DNA from: Dehalococcoidia bacterium
Lineage (GTDB): Bacteria > Chloroflexota > Dehalococcoidia > Lucifugimonadales > UBA3495
DNA length: 14,342 nt
Assembly (NCBI GenBank): GCA_003523055.1
Contig: DPHC01000020.1
Coordinates: 1-14,342 of the forward strand
Direction: 5' to 3'
Of the stretch, positions 14,277 to 14,342 are shown piece after piece (within the stretch, counting starts at the first letter, position 1; each line of letters starts with the position of its first letter). The position numbers and the translations under genes were made by a program. Under the pieces are notes generated by a model. The model had not been told where the DNA came from and did not search any database. It saw nothing but the letters and a program-made list of their open reading frames with translations.

Positions 14277-14342
14277 TTATTCAGATTCTTTGGTTGATTC
14301 TGGATCTTCGGTTTCTGGAACAGCGGTTGGCTCAGCTTCAGT
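14277..14342 (-). CDS. rpsF: Probable C-terminal tail of ribosomal protein S6, truncated by window edge
   Basis: A minus-strand frame open from the window edge encodes 21 residues rich in Glu, Pro and Thr (TEAEPTAVPETEDPE, then STKESE) and stops at 14277, 15 bp before the ssb start. No conserved S6 core is visible. The call rests on the conserved rpsF-ssb-rpsR order and on the acidic C-terminal tails found on many S6 proteins. Confidence 0.55.
   Translation of the reverse strand, partial: TEAEPTAVPETEDPESTKESE

Overview
The window reads as one stretch of chromosome from a low-GC bacterium. No insertion sequence, phage gene, CRISPR array or tRNA was seen. The EF-Tu sequence (SAPDGPMPQTREH, QVEVPKILVALNK, DEELLELVEMEVRELL) and the S18 CxxC...CxxH zinc motif resemble Chloroflexota, perhaps a Dehalococcoidia/SAR202-type lineage. 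That placement comes from remembered sequence signatures and is tentative. Start codons are varied (ATG, GTG, TTG, and one gene with no standard start at all).

Left block, + strand, 1-4787: a translation/transcription/secretion run in the order tuf (5' truncated by the window edge), rpmG, secE, nusG, rplK, rplA, an L10-type leader with an attenuator, rplJ, rplL, and a small EthD-like gene. A strong intrinsic terminator for this operon lies inside the 3' end of the convergent PIG-L gene (4828-4859).

Middle block, 4784-9333: a PIG-L/LmbE deacetylase (-), a two-domain GNAT acetyltransferase (+, divergent from the deacetylase), a DUF502 membrane protein (-), an MshA-like GT4 glycosyltransferase (-) and a CelD/BioF2-type acyltransferase (-) that overlaps the glycosyltransferase by 11 bp. 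Together the glycosyltransferase, deacetylase and two-domain GNAT match three of the four mycothiol steps (MshA, MshB, MshD). The cysteine ligase MshC is absent from the window, and the deacetylase has Tyr where the catalytic Asp normally sits. This is the most interesting part of the window.

Right block, - strand, 9343-14342, transcribed right to left: the C-terminal tail of probable rpsF, ssb, rpsR (with a Gly-rich YRP-repeat extension), a membrane-anchored parvulin-type foldase, hom, thrC and folE. Gaps are mostly 9-60 bp, so this run and the acyltransferase, glycosyltransferase and DUF502 genes could form one long transcription unit. folE appears to start at ATC, just behind a good Shine-Dalgarno.

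No gene-free stretch exceeds 150 bases. The two longest are the L10 leader (3303-3448) and the divergent PIG-L/GNAT intergenic region (5492-5634); both carry regulatory signals described below.
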